Shown here: in pieces, positions 34,201-42,719 of the stretch
Numbering within the stretch: the first letter of the stretch is position 1
Layout of the letters: the number at the start of each line of letters is the position of its first letter
Source of the DNA: CF-162 sp963667205
GTDB taxonomy: Bacteria > Chloroflexota > Dehalococcoidia > SM23-28-2 > RBG-16-64-32
Assembly: GCA_963667205.1 (NCBI GenBank)
Contig: OY762959.1
Span: 310,001-374,000, forward strand
DNA length: 64,000 nucleotides
Direction: 5' to 3'
Position numbers and translations under genes: made by a program
Notes under the pieces: generated by a model
What the model saw: only the letters and a program-made list of their open reading frames with translations
Told to the model about the DNA's origin: nothing
Databases searched by the model: none

Positions 34201-35319
34201 CTAAATCACCAGCTCTTTAGCCACGGTTTCAAGGAAGTCTCGCGTTCGGCCGAGCTTTTGCTCAGCAGCCTTGATCTCGCGGAAGTAATAGTGAAGGTCG
34301 AACTCTTGCATGATGCCGACGCCACCGTGGATTTGCTGGGCAAGCCAGCTCGTCTGTCGTGTCGCGTCATTGGTGAACGCCTTGGCCATGGCAGTCTCTT
34401 TCGCGGCCGGAAGGCGTTCCGACAAGCGCCAGACCGCCTCGTAGGTCACGAGGCGCGCGCCTTCCGTGAGCGTTGCCATGTCAGCCGCATGATGCTGGAC
34501 CGCCTGGAACTTGCCGAGCGGCTGGCCGAACTGCGTCCGCGTCCGCGCGTGCTCGACAGTCATGTCGAGAGCTCGTTTCGCGCAGCCGACTGCATAGGCG
34601 CATTGCAAGGCAGTGGTGATCTCGACCAGCCGCCTCAGCGGCGGCCCGCCTTGACCCGCCGAGCCAACAATGCGCGAATCCGGGATGCGTACACCATCGA
34701 AGCGCACGATGTACTGGCGGTCAAGGCCAGTGGTCGCGAGCGGCGTGAGCTCGATGCCGTCCTTGGCCAACTCGACAATCATGAGAGTGATACCAGACTC
34801 GCCGCTGCTACCTGGAGCGCGGCCCGCTACCAAGAGGTAATTGGCGGCAGCGGCCCACTCGACGAAGCGCTTTTCCCCCGTTAGCACGACCGAGTCGCCA
34901 GTCTGTGCTGCGGTCGATTCGATGCCATGCGCCGCCCATGAGCCTGGCGCCTCCGCGATCGCGGACGAGAGTATCAGGCTGCCCTCGGCCACACCACGTA
35001 GCAGTTCGCCAGGCGCTCTATACTCGGCCGACAGCAGCCCGGCCACAGTGGTCTGCAAGAAGGGGCTGGCGTAAGCGGCATACCCCATCTCCTCCACGAT
35101 CACGGCCAGGTCGACCACTGAGCCGCCGAGACCGCCGCTCCTTTCGGGTGTGGCCAGGCCTTGCCAGCCCAACTCTGCCATCTTGCCCCAGATTTCTGGT
35201 GAGTGGCCGGTGTCGCTTGTCTCGAGCTCACGCACGAGTGACTTCGGGCACTCACGCTCGAGGAATTCGCGTGCGGTGTCTCTCATCTTCTGCTGGAATT
35301 CGCTGAGAGCCAGGTCCAT
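34201..35319 (-). CDS. Acyl-CoA dehydrogenase, beta-type partner subunit
   Basis: This 372-residue protein has the acyl-CoA dehydrogenase fold but drifted motifs: ILSSAIAEAPGSWAAHGIEST replaces the usual TEPxAGSD loop, while RTQFGQPLGKFQAVQHHAADM and QIHGGVGIMQEFDLHYYFR are conserved. Such proteins are the beta halves of heteromeric enzymes such as ChsE1-ChsE2. It lies 2 bp downstream of the canonical dehydrogenase at 35322, supporting an alpha-beta complex. On its own it may not bind substrate. Confidence 0.8.
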   Translation of the reverse strand: MDLALSEFQQKMRDTAREFLERECPKSLVRELETSDTGHSPEIWGKMAELGWQGLATPERSGGLGGSVVDLAVIVEEMGYAAYASPFLQTTVAGLLSAEYRAPGELLRGVAEGSLILSSAIAEAPGSWAAHGIESTAAQTGDSVVLTGEKRFVEWAAAANYLLVAGRAPGSSGESGITLMIVELAKDGIELTPLATTGLDRQYIVRFDGVRIPDSRIVGSAGQGGPPLRRLVEITTALQCAYAVGCAKRALDMTVEHARTRTQFGQPLGKFQAVQHHAADMATLTEGARLVTYEAVWRLSERLPAAKETAMAKAFTNDATRQTSWLAQQIHGGVGIMQEFDLHYYFREIKAAEQKLGRTRDFLETVAKELVI

Positions 35320-35321
35320 CG

Positions 35322-36491
35322 CTACCTCGGCAGGCCCAGACCACGTTGGGCGATAATGTTGCGCTGAATCTCATTGGTGCCCGCCGTAAAGCGGCGGCGC
35401 GGCCCGTCGCGATATAGCTGCTCGATCTTCCCGCCAAGCGGCGCCAGTGGCGAGCCCGGCGCGAGCTGGCCATAGGCGCCGAGGATCTCCGTGCCCAGCT
35501 GGTACAGCAGCTGTCGCGTCTCCGTGAACCAGACCTTAGTCATGGACGCCTCCGCGTTGGGCACTAGGCCGGCGTCAATCATCCAAACAAGTTTCTCGGA
35601 GAACAGCCGAGAGACGTGGATGCGCGTTGCCATCTCCGCCAACTTCATGCGGAAGTACGGGTCGTTCGTCAGGGGCTTGCCGTTCAGCTCTATCGAACGC
35701 GCGCATTGCACGATGTCGTCGAAAACACGCTCGATCGGCGAGGCGACAGTCGACGAAGAACGCTCGTGGTCCAGTGCCATGGCCATGTAGTACCAACCCT
35801 GGTTCTCCTCGCCGACGCGATTGCCGACCGGCACCCGGACGTCATCGAGGAACACCTCGTTCGTACGCTCATCGGACATCGTCCACAACGGCCGCACGGA
35901 GATGCCCGGCGAATCCATGGGCACGATCAGCAACGAAATGCCTCGGTGCTTTGGTGCGTCTGGGTCTGTGCGCACCGCTAGCCAGAGGTGCGTGGCGTAG
36001 TGTGCATGCGTAGTGTAAATCTTCTGGCCGTTGATGACGTAGTCGTCGCCGTCGCGGACGGCGCGTGTCTGGAGCGACGCGAGGTCGGAGCCGGAATTCG
36101 GTTCCGTGTACCCGAGAGCGAACTCCATCTCGCCCCTCATGATGCGAGGCAGGTACTCGCGCTTCTGAGCGTCCGAGCCGACTTGCATGAAGGTGGGGCC
36201 GACCATCTGCAGTGAGACGACGGGTAGGGCGATCTCGTTGCGTTCCGACTCATCGGTGAGGATGTATGTGTAGGAAGGCGGCTTCCCGCCACCTCCGTAC
36301 TCTTTCGGCCAACTGACCGCGAGCATTCCCTCTTCGCCCATCTCGCGGAACAACTGCCACATGAGGGGGCCGGGACCATTGCGCGGATGCTCTTCGAGCT
36401 CGACGCGCAGATCGTCAGTCAGCCGCGCCTCGATGAAGTGGCGGACACGCTTACGGAAGGCTTGCTGGTCCTGAGTCTCGGTGTAGTTCAT
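35322..36491 (-). CDS. Acyl-CoA dehydrogenase, alpha-type subunit
   Basis: This 389-residue acyl-CoA dehydrogenase has FALGYTEPNSGSDLASLQTRA, VINGQKIYTTHA and C-terminal AGTNEIQRNIIAQRGLGLPR, closely related to the gene at 24663. It heads the seven-gene minus-strand operon, with an AT-rich palindrome 15 bp upstream of its ATG. It probably pairs with the beta-type protein encoded next to oxidise a bulky acyl-CoA. Confidence 0.85.
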   Translation of the reverse strand: MNYTETQDQQAFRKRVRHFIEARLTDDLRVELEEHPRNGPGPLMWQLFREMGEEGMLAVSWPKEYGGGGKPPSYTYILTDESERNEIALPVVSLQMVGPTFMQVGSDAQKREYLPRIMRGEMEFALGYTEPNSGSDLASLQTRAVRDGDDYVINGQKIYTTHAHYATHLWLAVRTDPDAPKHRGISLLIVPMDSPGISVRPLWTMSDERTNEVFLDDVRVPVGNRVGEENQGWYYMAMALDHERSSSTVASPIERVFDDIVQCARSIELNGKPLTNDPYFRMKLAEMATRIHVSRLFSEKLVWMIDAGLVPNAEASMTKVWFTETRQLLYQLGTEILGAYGQLAPGSPLAPLGGKIEQLYRDGPRRRFTAGTNEIQRNIIAQRGLGLPR

Positions 36492-36505
36492 GGGTTGAGA
36501 TCTGA

Positions 36506-36515
36506 TTATATATAA
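36506..36515. promoter_or_regulatory. AT-rich palindrome TTATATATAA upstream of seven-gene operon
   Basis: It is part of an 18-bp AT-only run (36505-36520 region) 15 bp from the dehydrogenase start. It overlaps TATAAT, so it can be both a -10 box and an operator half-site. Confidence 0.5.
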
Positions 36516-36585
36516 TATATCCTCGGGTCATGCGGTCGGGACAAAGGGGGGATTATCCTTCGTACAATTCCTCCACTCGGAATAT

Positions 36586-36596
36586 GTATGATATAC
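36586..36596. promoter_or_regulatory. Palindrome GTATGATATAC upstream of dehydratase operon
   Basis: GTAT and ATAC arms flank GAT, matching the TATATGATATA core of the regulon motif. It lies 49 bp upstream of the TTG start at 36646 and 70 bp from the opposite palindrome, so each divergent operon has its own site. Confidence 0.55.
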
Positions 36597-36645
36597 GGAC
36601 TGTCAATCTCGGCGAGAGGCTCTTGGCCGCGCACTGGAGGAACAG

Positions 36646-37821
36646 TTGACGACGCCCGATACAGCAGGACCCGCCATCACGGACGAGGTCGTCGAAGGCT
36701 TCCGCTCACGCATTGGGAAGGTGGACTCAATCAAGCGCCAGTGGCACTCGGAAGCCACCCGCGACAACATTCAGCACTGGGCCGAGGGGATTGGTGACGA
36801 TAATCCGCTCTGGACCGATCCCGAATACGCAGCCACGACCAAGCATGGCACAATCATTGCACCCCCGAGCTTCATCCTCTCCTGCAACATCGGCCCTGCC
36901 CACCGCAAGGCGAAGCAGGCCAGTAGCGGCGGAGGCGGGCTGCCCGGCAACATCCGCCAGGTCTGGGCGGGCGATCAGTGGGAGTGGTTCCGCCAGATTA
37001 AGCTGGGGGACCAGATCCGCGGCACAACTAGCCTCGCCGAGGTCATGGTCGACGAAGGCGAATCTGGCCGCTCTATGACGTACGTTACCGAGGAGAACTT
37101 CCATAACGAAAACGACGACATCCTCGCCCGCCACCGTACAACTTCGATCGCGATGGAGCGTCGGCCGAAGGACCCGGCCAAGGAAGCCGAGAAGAAGATG
37201 AGAAAGGAAGAGCGCCCCAAGCTCACGAAGTATGTCTATACCGAAGAAGAGCTGGGGAAGATCGAGGCGGAGATCGACAAAGAGGAACGGCGTGGCAGCG
37301 CCCCCCTTTTCTGGGAAGACGTGACCGATGGCATTGAGATACCACACGTGGTAAAGGGTCCGCTAACACTGACCGAAATCATCTGCTTCCTGCAGGGCTG
37401 GGGCGGCCCCTTCATCATGTCCTCTGAGATCATGCACCGTTACTTCCGAAAGCACCCACGTGCCAACGTGCCCGACTTCGAAACAAACGCTCCGGACACG
37501 GCCACCCGCGTCCACTGGGACGAGAAGCTCGCCCAGGCCAGCGGCTTCCCTACTGGCTACGATATCGGTGGTATGCGCATGTCGTGGATGCTGCATGGAC
37601 TCACGAACTGGGCGGGCGATGACGGCCTCGTCCGCCTGATCGGCGCGAAGTTCACGAACCTGAACCTCATCGGCGACACCACTTACTGCAACGCGAAGAT
37701 CGTGGGTAAGCGTAGGGAAGACGGCGCTGGCCTCGTCGATCTAGAACTCTGGACTGTGAACCAGCGCGGCGTTACCACTACCGAAGGCAAGGCAACCGTC
37801 GAGTTGCCATCGCAAGGCTAA
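36646..37821 (+). CDS. FAS1-like / MaoC-type dehydratase (double hotdog)
   Basis: This 391-residue protein uses a TTG start with GGAGG 5 nt upstream. It carries an N-terminal FAS1-like dehydratase domain (HWAEGIGDDNPLWTDPEYA ... GTIIAPPSFILS), a charged linker (about 165-215, rich in Lys/Glu), and a second hotdog half (FWEDVTDGIEIPHVVKGPLT). It is a paralog of the gene at 9348. It would hydrate enoyl-CoA to the (R)-hydroxy form used by the MFE-2-like dehydrogenase. It is the first gene of a dehydratase-dehydrogenase-hydratase operon. Confidence 0.8.
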   Translation: MTTPDTAGPAITDEVVEGFRSRIGKVDSIKRQWHSEATRDNIQHWAEGIGDDNPLWTDPEYAATTKHGTIIAPPSFILSCNIGPAHRKAKQASSGGGGLPGNIRQVWAGDQWEWFRQIKLGDQIRGTTSLAEVMVDEGESGRSMTYVTEENFHNENDDILARHRTTSIAMERRPKDPAKEAEKKMRKEERPKLTKYVYTEEELGKIEAEIDKEERRGSAPLFWEDVTDGIEIPHVVKGPLTLTEIICFLQGWGGPFIMSSEIMHRYFRKHPRANVPDFETNAPDTATRVHWDEKLAQASGFPTGYDIGGMRMSWMLHGLTNWAGDDGLVRLIGAKFTNLNLIGDTTYCNAKIVGKRREDGAGLVDLELWTVNQRGVTTTEGKATVELPSQG

Positions 37822-37838
37822 CCCAGAAGGACGGCTCG

Positions 37839-39071
37839 ATGGCCCTGGATTTCACGATCACGGACGAGGAGCGACTGGTCCTCGACGGCCTACGTCAATT
37901 CAACGACCAGGAGTCTGTGAAGCTGGAAGAGGCCAACTCCAAACTCTTCGAGGACCAGCGCCGCAAATACAACGAGAAGGGATGGTACACGGACGAGATG
38001 CTCGACCTGCAGAAGCAGGTGCGCGTAGCGTCCGCGAAGGCCGGCTACTACGGCCTGCTTTCTCCCGAGAGCCTTGGCGGCGGTGGGTATGGACCAGTCA
38101 TGACCTATCGTGTGTGGGAGATGCTCTTTTCCGCGTACGGCCCCCGGTATGAGCTTCCGCTGTTAAGCGTCGCGCACTGGACGCGCGGCCCTGGACCATT
38201 TATCGCACACCTGCAAGACCGCCCGCGTGAGATGGTACTCCCCGGTTTGATGTCGGGGGAGCAGTCAGCCTGCTTCGCAATGTCGGAACCGGACGCCGGC
38301 TCAGACGCCTGGATGCTACGGACGCGTGCCGTCGCGGACGGCGACAGCTATGTCATCAACGGCACGAAACAGTGGATCACCAACGGCCCCTACGCTGACT
38401 ACATGTTCGTCGTCGCGATCACCGACCCTGAAGCGGCCGCCGAGCGAAAGGGCGGTGTGAGCATGTTTCTGGCCGAAACAAAGACGCCTGGATTCAGCGT
38501 GGATGGCGTGATCAAGCTGTTCGGCGAGATCGGCGGCCATGAGGCAATCCTCTCGTTCCACGATCTGCGTGTCCCCCGCGACCAGATGGTCGGCAACGAG
38601 GGAGAGGGCTTCAAGCTAGCGCTTTCGGGCGTGGCGAACGGGCGTCTGTACAATAGCGCCAGAAGTGTCGGACACGCCCAATGGGCGATGGCAAGAGCGA
38701 CCGAGTATGCGCAGCAACGAGTCACCTTCGGACAACCCATTGGCAATAACCAGGGCGTATCATTCATGCTTGCCGAGACCGCGATGGAAGCCTACGCTGC
38801 CAAGTACATGGGGCTGCATTGCGCCTGGCTGGTCGAGAACGGCAATCTCGCGATCAAAGAGCTGGCTATGGCCAAGGCCTTCTCAACCGAGACGGCCTTC
38901 CGAGCATATGACCGTGCCATTCAGGTCTATGGCGGCATGGGCCTTAGCAACGAGACACACTTGTACAAAGGGTGGCACTCCACCCGAGCCATTCGGATCG
39001 CCGACGGGAGCGGCGAGATCCTGAGGCGTACGATCGCGACGCGCCTGTTCAAGGGAGACCAGACGCTCTAG
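37839..39071 (+). CDS. Acyl-CoA dehydrogenase
   Basis: This 410-residue acyl-CoA dehydrogenase of a different subfamily from the others here has a long N-terminal helical region (DGLRQFNDQESVKLEEANSKLFEDQRRKYNEKG), CFAMSEPDAGSDAWMLRTRA, VINGTKQWITNG, and C-terminal VYGGMGLSNETHLYKGWHSTRAIRIADGSGEI. It begins 17 bp after the dehydratase gene. The substrate cannot be inferred; the subfamily is commonly seen next to CaiB-type CoA-transferases. Confidence 0.85.
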   Translation: MALDFTITDEERLVLDGLRQFNDQESVKLEEANSKLFEDQRRKYNEKGWYTDEMLDLQKQVRVASAKAGYYGLLSPESLGGGGYGPVMTYRVWEMLFSAYGPRYELPLLSVAHWTRGPGPFIAHLQDRPREMVLPGLMSGEQSACFAMSEPDAGSDAWMLRTRAVADGDSYVINGTKQWITNGPYADYMFVVAITDPEAAAERKGGVSMFLAETKTPGFSVDGVIKLFGEIGGHEAILSFHDLRVPRDQMVGNEGEGFKLALSGVANGRLYNSARSVGHAQWAMARATEYAQQRVTFGQPIGNNQGVSFMLAETAMEAYAAKYMGLHCAWLVENGNLAIKELAMAKAFSTETAFRAYDRAIQVYGGMGLSNETHLYKGWHSTRAIRIADGSGEILRRTIATRLFKGDQTL

Positions 39072-39207
39072 CCGATCGTCGGGATGTGAGCCTGATGGCA
39101 TCACTCATATCAATGTCTGGATCCTCTATCATCTTCCTCACCGGCGTCCTCATACCGGGCGAGGTTTCTGTCCCGAGCACTGGGCGCGTTACCGAGGGGC
39201 AGCAGGA

Positions 39208-40011
39208 ATGACCGCCCTCCTGTACGAGAAGAACGACCACGTTGCCCGCCTGACACTGAACCGGCCGGAGCGCCGCAACGCCATCAACTCCGAAATGATG
39301 TGCCGGCTTGCCGACGCCTGGCTGGATTACGAAACGGACGACCAGATGCGCTGTGCGATCCTCACCGGCACCGGCGACACCTTCACGGCTGGCGCGGACC
39401 TGGGCACGCTGATCCCGCTGCTGACGAGGGCGCGCGAGCCCGAAGACGACTGGGACCGCCGGTTCATGAGCGACCCTATGGGCATCTCCGGCCGCGCCAT
39501 TCTCGCAGATCACCACGTCTACAAGCCGATCATTATGGCCGTCAACGGTGCGGCACTGGCAGGCGGCACTGAGATCCTCCACCCCGCTGACGTCCGGCTC
39601 GCCGTACCCGATGCCGTCTTCGGGCTGCCGGAGGTCAAGCGAGCTGTGTTCCCCGGCGCCTCACTGGCGCGCCTGCCACGCTCAATCCCATACGCGAAAG
39701 CGATGGAGATGCTTCTGGTTGGCGAACAGATGAACGCCGAAGAGGCGCTACGCATCGGTTGGATCAACGAAATCGTGCCGCGGGGCCGGCTCATGGGGCG
39801 AGCGCAGGAGTTCGCCGCGAAGATCGCAGCTAACGGACCAGTGTCCGTGCGTTCCATCAAAGAGGGTGTGATCCGGGTCAGCGACATGCCCCTCGCAGAA
39901 GCTCGCCAGATCGAGAAGGAACTGGCGAAGCGCGTCGGCAAGACGGAGGACGCTCGGGAGGGGCCCAGGGCTTTCGTGCAAAAGCGCGACCCGGTTTACA
40001 AGGGCCGCTGA
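39208..40011 (+). CDS. Enoyl-CoA hydratase, type 2 (canonical active site)
   Basis: This 267-residue crotonase is a close paralog of the protein at 23645. Both hydratase glutamates align (AGGTEIL and FGLPEVKRAVF). It starts at an ATG overlapping the previous ORF end region, 136 bp after the dehydrogenase, and ends 3 bp from the convergent family I CoA-transferase. It probably hydrates the enoyl-CoA formed by the neighbouring dehydrogenase. Confidence 0.85.
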   Translation: MTALLYEKNDHVARLTLNRPERRNAINSEMMCRLADAWLDYETDDQMRCAILTGTGDTFTAGADLGTLIPLLTRAREPEDDWDRRFMSDPMGISGRAILADHHVYKPIIMAVNGAALAGGTEILHPADVRLAVPDAVFGLPEVKRAVFPGASLARLPRSIPYAKAMEMLLVGEQMNAEEALRIGWINEIVPRGRLMGRAQEFAAKIAANGPVSVRSIKEGVIRVSDMPLAEARQIEKELAKRVGKTEDAREGPRAFVQKRDPVYKGR

Positions 40012-40014
40012 CAC

Positions 40015-41361
40015 CTACAGCAGCCCCACCTCCTGACCCGCTTTGCGCAACTCACTTTGGAAGTCCGGGTGGGCAACGGAGATGATCAGTTCCGCTCGCT
40101 CGCGAACGCTCTTTCCTTCCAGGTTGACAACACCGTTTTCCGTTACCAGATAGTCGACGTACGTTCGCGGCACAGCGACGATTGCCCCCTTCGGGTGCTG
40201 GGGCACGATGCGCGAGCGCGTGCCCTTCTTGGCAGTACTCATCAGGCAATGCACCGAGCGTCCGTTCTTCGAGTAGTGAGAGCCAATCGTGAAGTCCAGG
40301 TTGCCGCCGATGCCGCTGATCGGGTGGTCACCAAGGTAGTTAAGGACTAGTTGGCCCGTCAGGTCGCAAGCGAGCGCACTGTTGATCGTGGTGAAGTTGT
40401 CATGATCAGCCACCACGTGGGCGTTTGAAACGTACGACAGCGCCCGGAACTCGAACAGATCCGGGTTCATTTGCACGAACGCCACGGCTTCGTCCACGCC
40501 GGGGAACTCGGGACGGATTCCTAGCCCCGCCGAGACACACTTACCCGTGTTCACAGTCTTCCTGGATCCGTTGATGATACCCCCTTTCACCAATTGCACG
40601 ACCTTCACCGAGATGAACTCGCTGTGAACCCCTAGGTCCTGCTTGGTGTTGAGGAAGTCCTGCGTCCACTCAGAGCCGCCGCCGATGCCCATCTGGATCG
40701 TGTCACCGTCGCGGATCAAGTCCGCGCACTGGGCGCCAATGACCTGGGCGATTGCCAAATCTTCCTCCGGTGCCGGCGGCAACGCGCCCTTCTCCACTTC
40801 CGGCTTGTCGGGCGCCTTCACGAGGTAATCGATCTCGGATAGATGAGCCTTCGCGCTCGTCCGCATCAGTTTTGGATTGACTTCGCCGATGACGATGCGC
40901 GCGTTGGGTGCAGCCACCTCCGCAAACCACGGGTAGTTCCCGAAACTCACGAAGCCGTCACCATCGGGTGGCGTCACCTCCGTTAAATAAACGTCCGGGC
41001 TGGTGAAGTAGTGCTTCCGCTCCGGGTCCTGCGCGCGATCGGTTCTGCCGAGCCCAAACGGCCACGGGATGAACTCGACCCGCCCTTCGGCCACCGGCTG
41101 GCGCGTGAAGGCACCTGGGTAGTTCTCATAGGCTGTAAAGGCGTCAAAGTCGGCCTCGAACCATGGGTGGGGGTAGAGCGACAGGTCGTGCACCATCTTC
41201 AGGCCACGCAGCCGCTCCTTCTGCTTGACGAATTCCGACGCAAACCCCGTCGGCTCCGCCAGGCAGGCCCAGAGCACCACATCACCCGGCTTGATGGCGC
41301 TGACGGCCTCCTCAGCGGACACGAGTTTGCGCTCGTAGAGACTACCGACATCCCCGATCAT
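40015..41361 (-). CDS. Family I CoA-transferase / acetyl-CoA hydrolase-like
   Basis: This 448-residue protein of the acetyl-CoA hydrolase/4-hydroxybutyrate CoA-transferase family has IQMGIGGGSEWTQ, the catalytic Glu in GVHSEFISVKVVQLVKGGIING, and GIGGNLDFTIGSHYSKNGRSVHCLMSTAKKGTRSRIVP near the C-terminus. It would swap CoA between acetyl- or succinyl-CoA and a carboxylic acid. It is transcribed alone, divergently from the dehydrogenase at 41508, with a perfect operator exactly midway. With the two family III pairs it gives the island three independent ATP-free activation routes. Confidence 0.85.
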   Translation of the reverse strand: MIGDVGSLYERKLVSAEEAVSAIKPGDVVLWACLAEPTGFASEFVKQKERLRGLKMVHDLSLYPHPWFEADFDAFTAYENYPGAFTRQPVAEGRVEFIPWPFGLGRTDRAQDPERKHYFTSPDVYLTEVTPPDGDGFVSFGNYPWFAEVAAPNARIVIGEVNPKLMRTSAKAHLSEIDYLVKAPDKPEVEKGALPPAPEEDLAIAQVIGAQCADLIRDGDTIQMGIGGGSEWTQDFLNTKQDLGVHSEFISVKVVQLVKGGIINGSRKTVNTGKCVSAGLGIRPEFPGVDEAVAFVQMNPDLFEFRALSYVSNAHVVADHDNFTTINSALACDLTGQLVLNYLGDHPISGIGGNLDFTIGSHYSKNGRSVHCLMSTAKKGTRSRIVPQHPKGAIVAVPRTYVDYLVTENGVVNLEGKSVRERAELIISVAHPDFQSELRKAGQEVGLL

Positions 41362-41427
41362 TGCACTTCTCCCTCCGTATCATCAGGCAAGTCGCATACT
41401 CGTGGTGCGATGCGCCGAGCCTGACAA

Positions 41428-41442
41428 GATATATGATATATC
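41428..41442. promoter_or_regulatory. 15-bp perfect palindrome GATATATGATATATC (regulon operator)
   Basis: Perfectly symmetric about G41435. It is 66-67 bp from both divergent starts (41361 and the GTG at 41508). It differs from the 15782-15796 site only in its outermost base pair, defining the consensus ATATATGATATAT. Confidence 0.65.
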
Positions 41443-41507
41443 ATCCTCCTATGGTAACCTGTGCTGTCGAACGATGACCTAGTACTTTTCACGCAAAGGA
41501 GACCAAC

Positions 41508-42719
41508 GTGGTCAGAACCGACACGGCAGAACACGACCTCATCCGCACCACCGTCAAACAGATCACGAAGAAGTACGACTTCCGCTACTGGCGTGAAAAG
41601 ACGATGGCTGGCGAGCCGGTGGATGAGCTGTGGGATGCGCTGGTCGAGGCGGGCTTCTTCGGAGTCATGATCCCTGAGGAGTACGGCGGCAGTGGAATGG
41701 GTGTCATGGCTCTCGCCGTTCTGATGGAGGAGTTCTGCAACCAGGGCGTACTTCCCCCGTTCATCTTTACCAATGCGATGGCCGGCATCACGATCTCCAA
41801 GCACGCTACGGAGGAGCAGAAGCAGCGCTACCTGCCACCGATGATCCGCGGCGAGGAGAAGTTCTCGTTCTCGATCACGGAGCCGGATGCCGGCACCAAC
41901 AGCACACGCATCAAGACCCTTGCCCAGCGGGACGGCGACGAGTATGTCATCAACGGCCAGAAGATCTGGAGCTCCAATATCGACCAGGCTGACAATGTCT
42001 TCCTGGTGGCTCGCACGACGCCTGCCGATCAAGTCGATAGCAAGCAGGCGGGGATGACTCTGTTCATCGTTCCGCAGGAGAGCGAAGGCCTATCGTGGCA
42101 GCCGATCCCGGTATGGGTTCACGCGCCGCCTGTCGGCAAGAAGTACTACAAGGTGGACAAAGGCCCAGTGCCCACTAGCTTCCAGGCCTTCTACGACAAC
42201 GTGCGAATTCCGGCGGGCAACGTCCTCGGCAGCGAGGGCGAGGGCTTTCGGGCGATGTTTGATGCACTTAATCCGGAGCGCATTCTCGCGGCGTTGCTCT
42301 GTGTCGGCTTCGGCAGATACGCGCTAACCAAGGCGGCCACGTACGCCCGCGAACGCAAGGTGTTCGGCGACACGCCGATTGGCGCCTACCAGGGCCTCGC
42401 TCATCCCATGGCCTTCGCCAAAACGCACCTTGAGCTCGCGGCCCTCATGGCCAAGCACGCTGCCGCCGAATTCGATCGAGGCGCGGATGCCCGCGAGATC
42501 GGGACGTATTGCAACATGGCCAAGCTCGCTGCCGCCGAAGCCGCAATAGAGGCCGTCGACATCTCGATCCAGGCTTACGGCGGGCTTGGGCACAGCGACG
42601 AACTCGGGCTTAACTTCCTCTACCCTCACGTGCGTCTGTATCGCACCACCCCAGTTGCCCGCGAGATGGTTCTGAATCAAATCGCAGAGTACGCACTCGG
42701 CCTCCCGCGCTCCTATTGA
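41508..42719 (+). CDS. Acyl-CoA dehydrogenase
   Basis: This 403-residue acyl-CoA dehydrogenase, paralogous to 28911-30080, has a GTG start with AAAGGAG upstream. Motifs are MIPEEYGGSGMGVMALAV, SFSITEPDAGTNSTRIKTLA, VINGQKIWSSNI and AYGGLGHSDELGLNFLYPHVR. A segment near residues 180-222 (WQPIPVWVHAPPVGKKYYKVDKGPVP) is longer and more aromatic than in the paralog and may reshape the substrate pocket. It ends directly before the enoate reductase gene. Confidence 0.85.
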   Translation: MVRTDTAEHDLIRTTVKQITKKYDFRYWREKTMAGEPVDELWDALVEAGFFGVMIPEEYGGSGMGVMALAVLMEEFCNQGVLPPFIFTNAMAGITISKHATEEQKQRYLPPMIRGEEKFSFSITEPDAGTNSTRIKTLAQRDGDEYVINGQKIWSSNIDQADNVFLVARTTPADQVDSKQAGMTLFIVPQESEGLSWQPIPVWVHAPPVGKKYYKVDKGPVPTSFQAFYDNVRIPAGNVLGSEGEGFRAMFDALNPERILAALLCVGFGRYALTKAATYARERKVFGDTPIGAYQGLAHPMAFAKTHLELAALMAKHAAAEFDRGADAREIGTYCNMAKLAAAEAAIEAVDISIQAYGGLGHSDELGLNFLYPHVRLYRTTPVAREMVLNQIAEYALGLPRSY

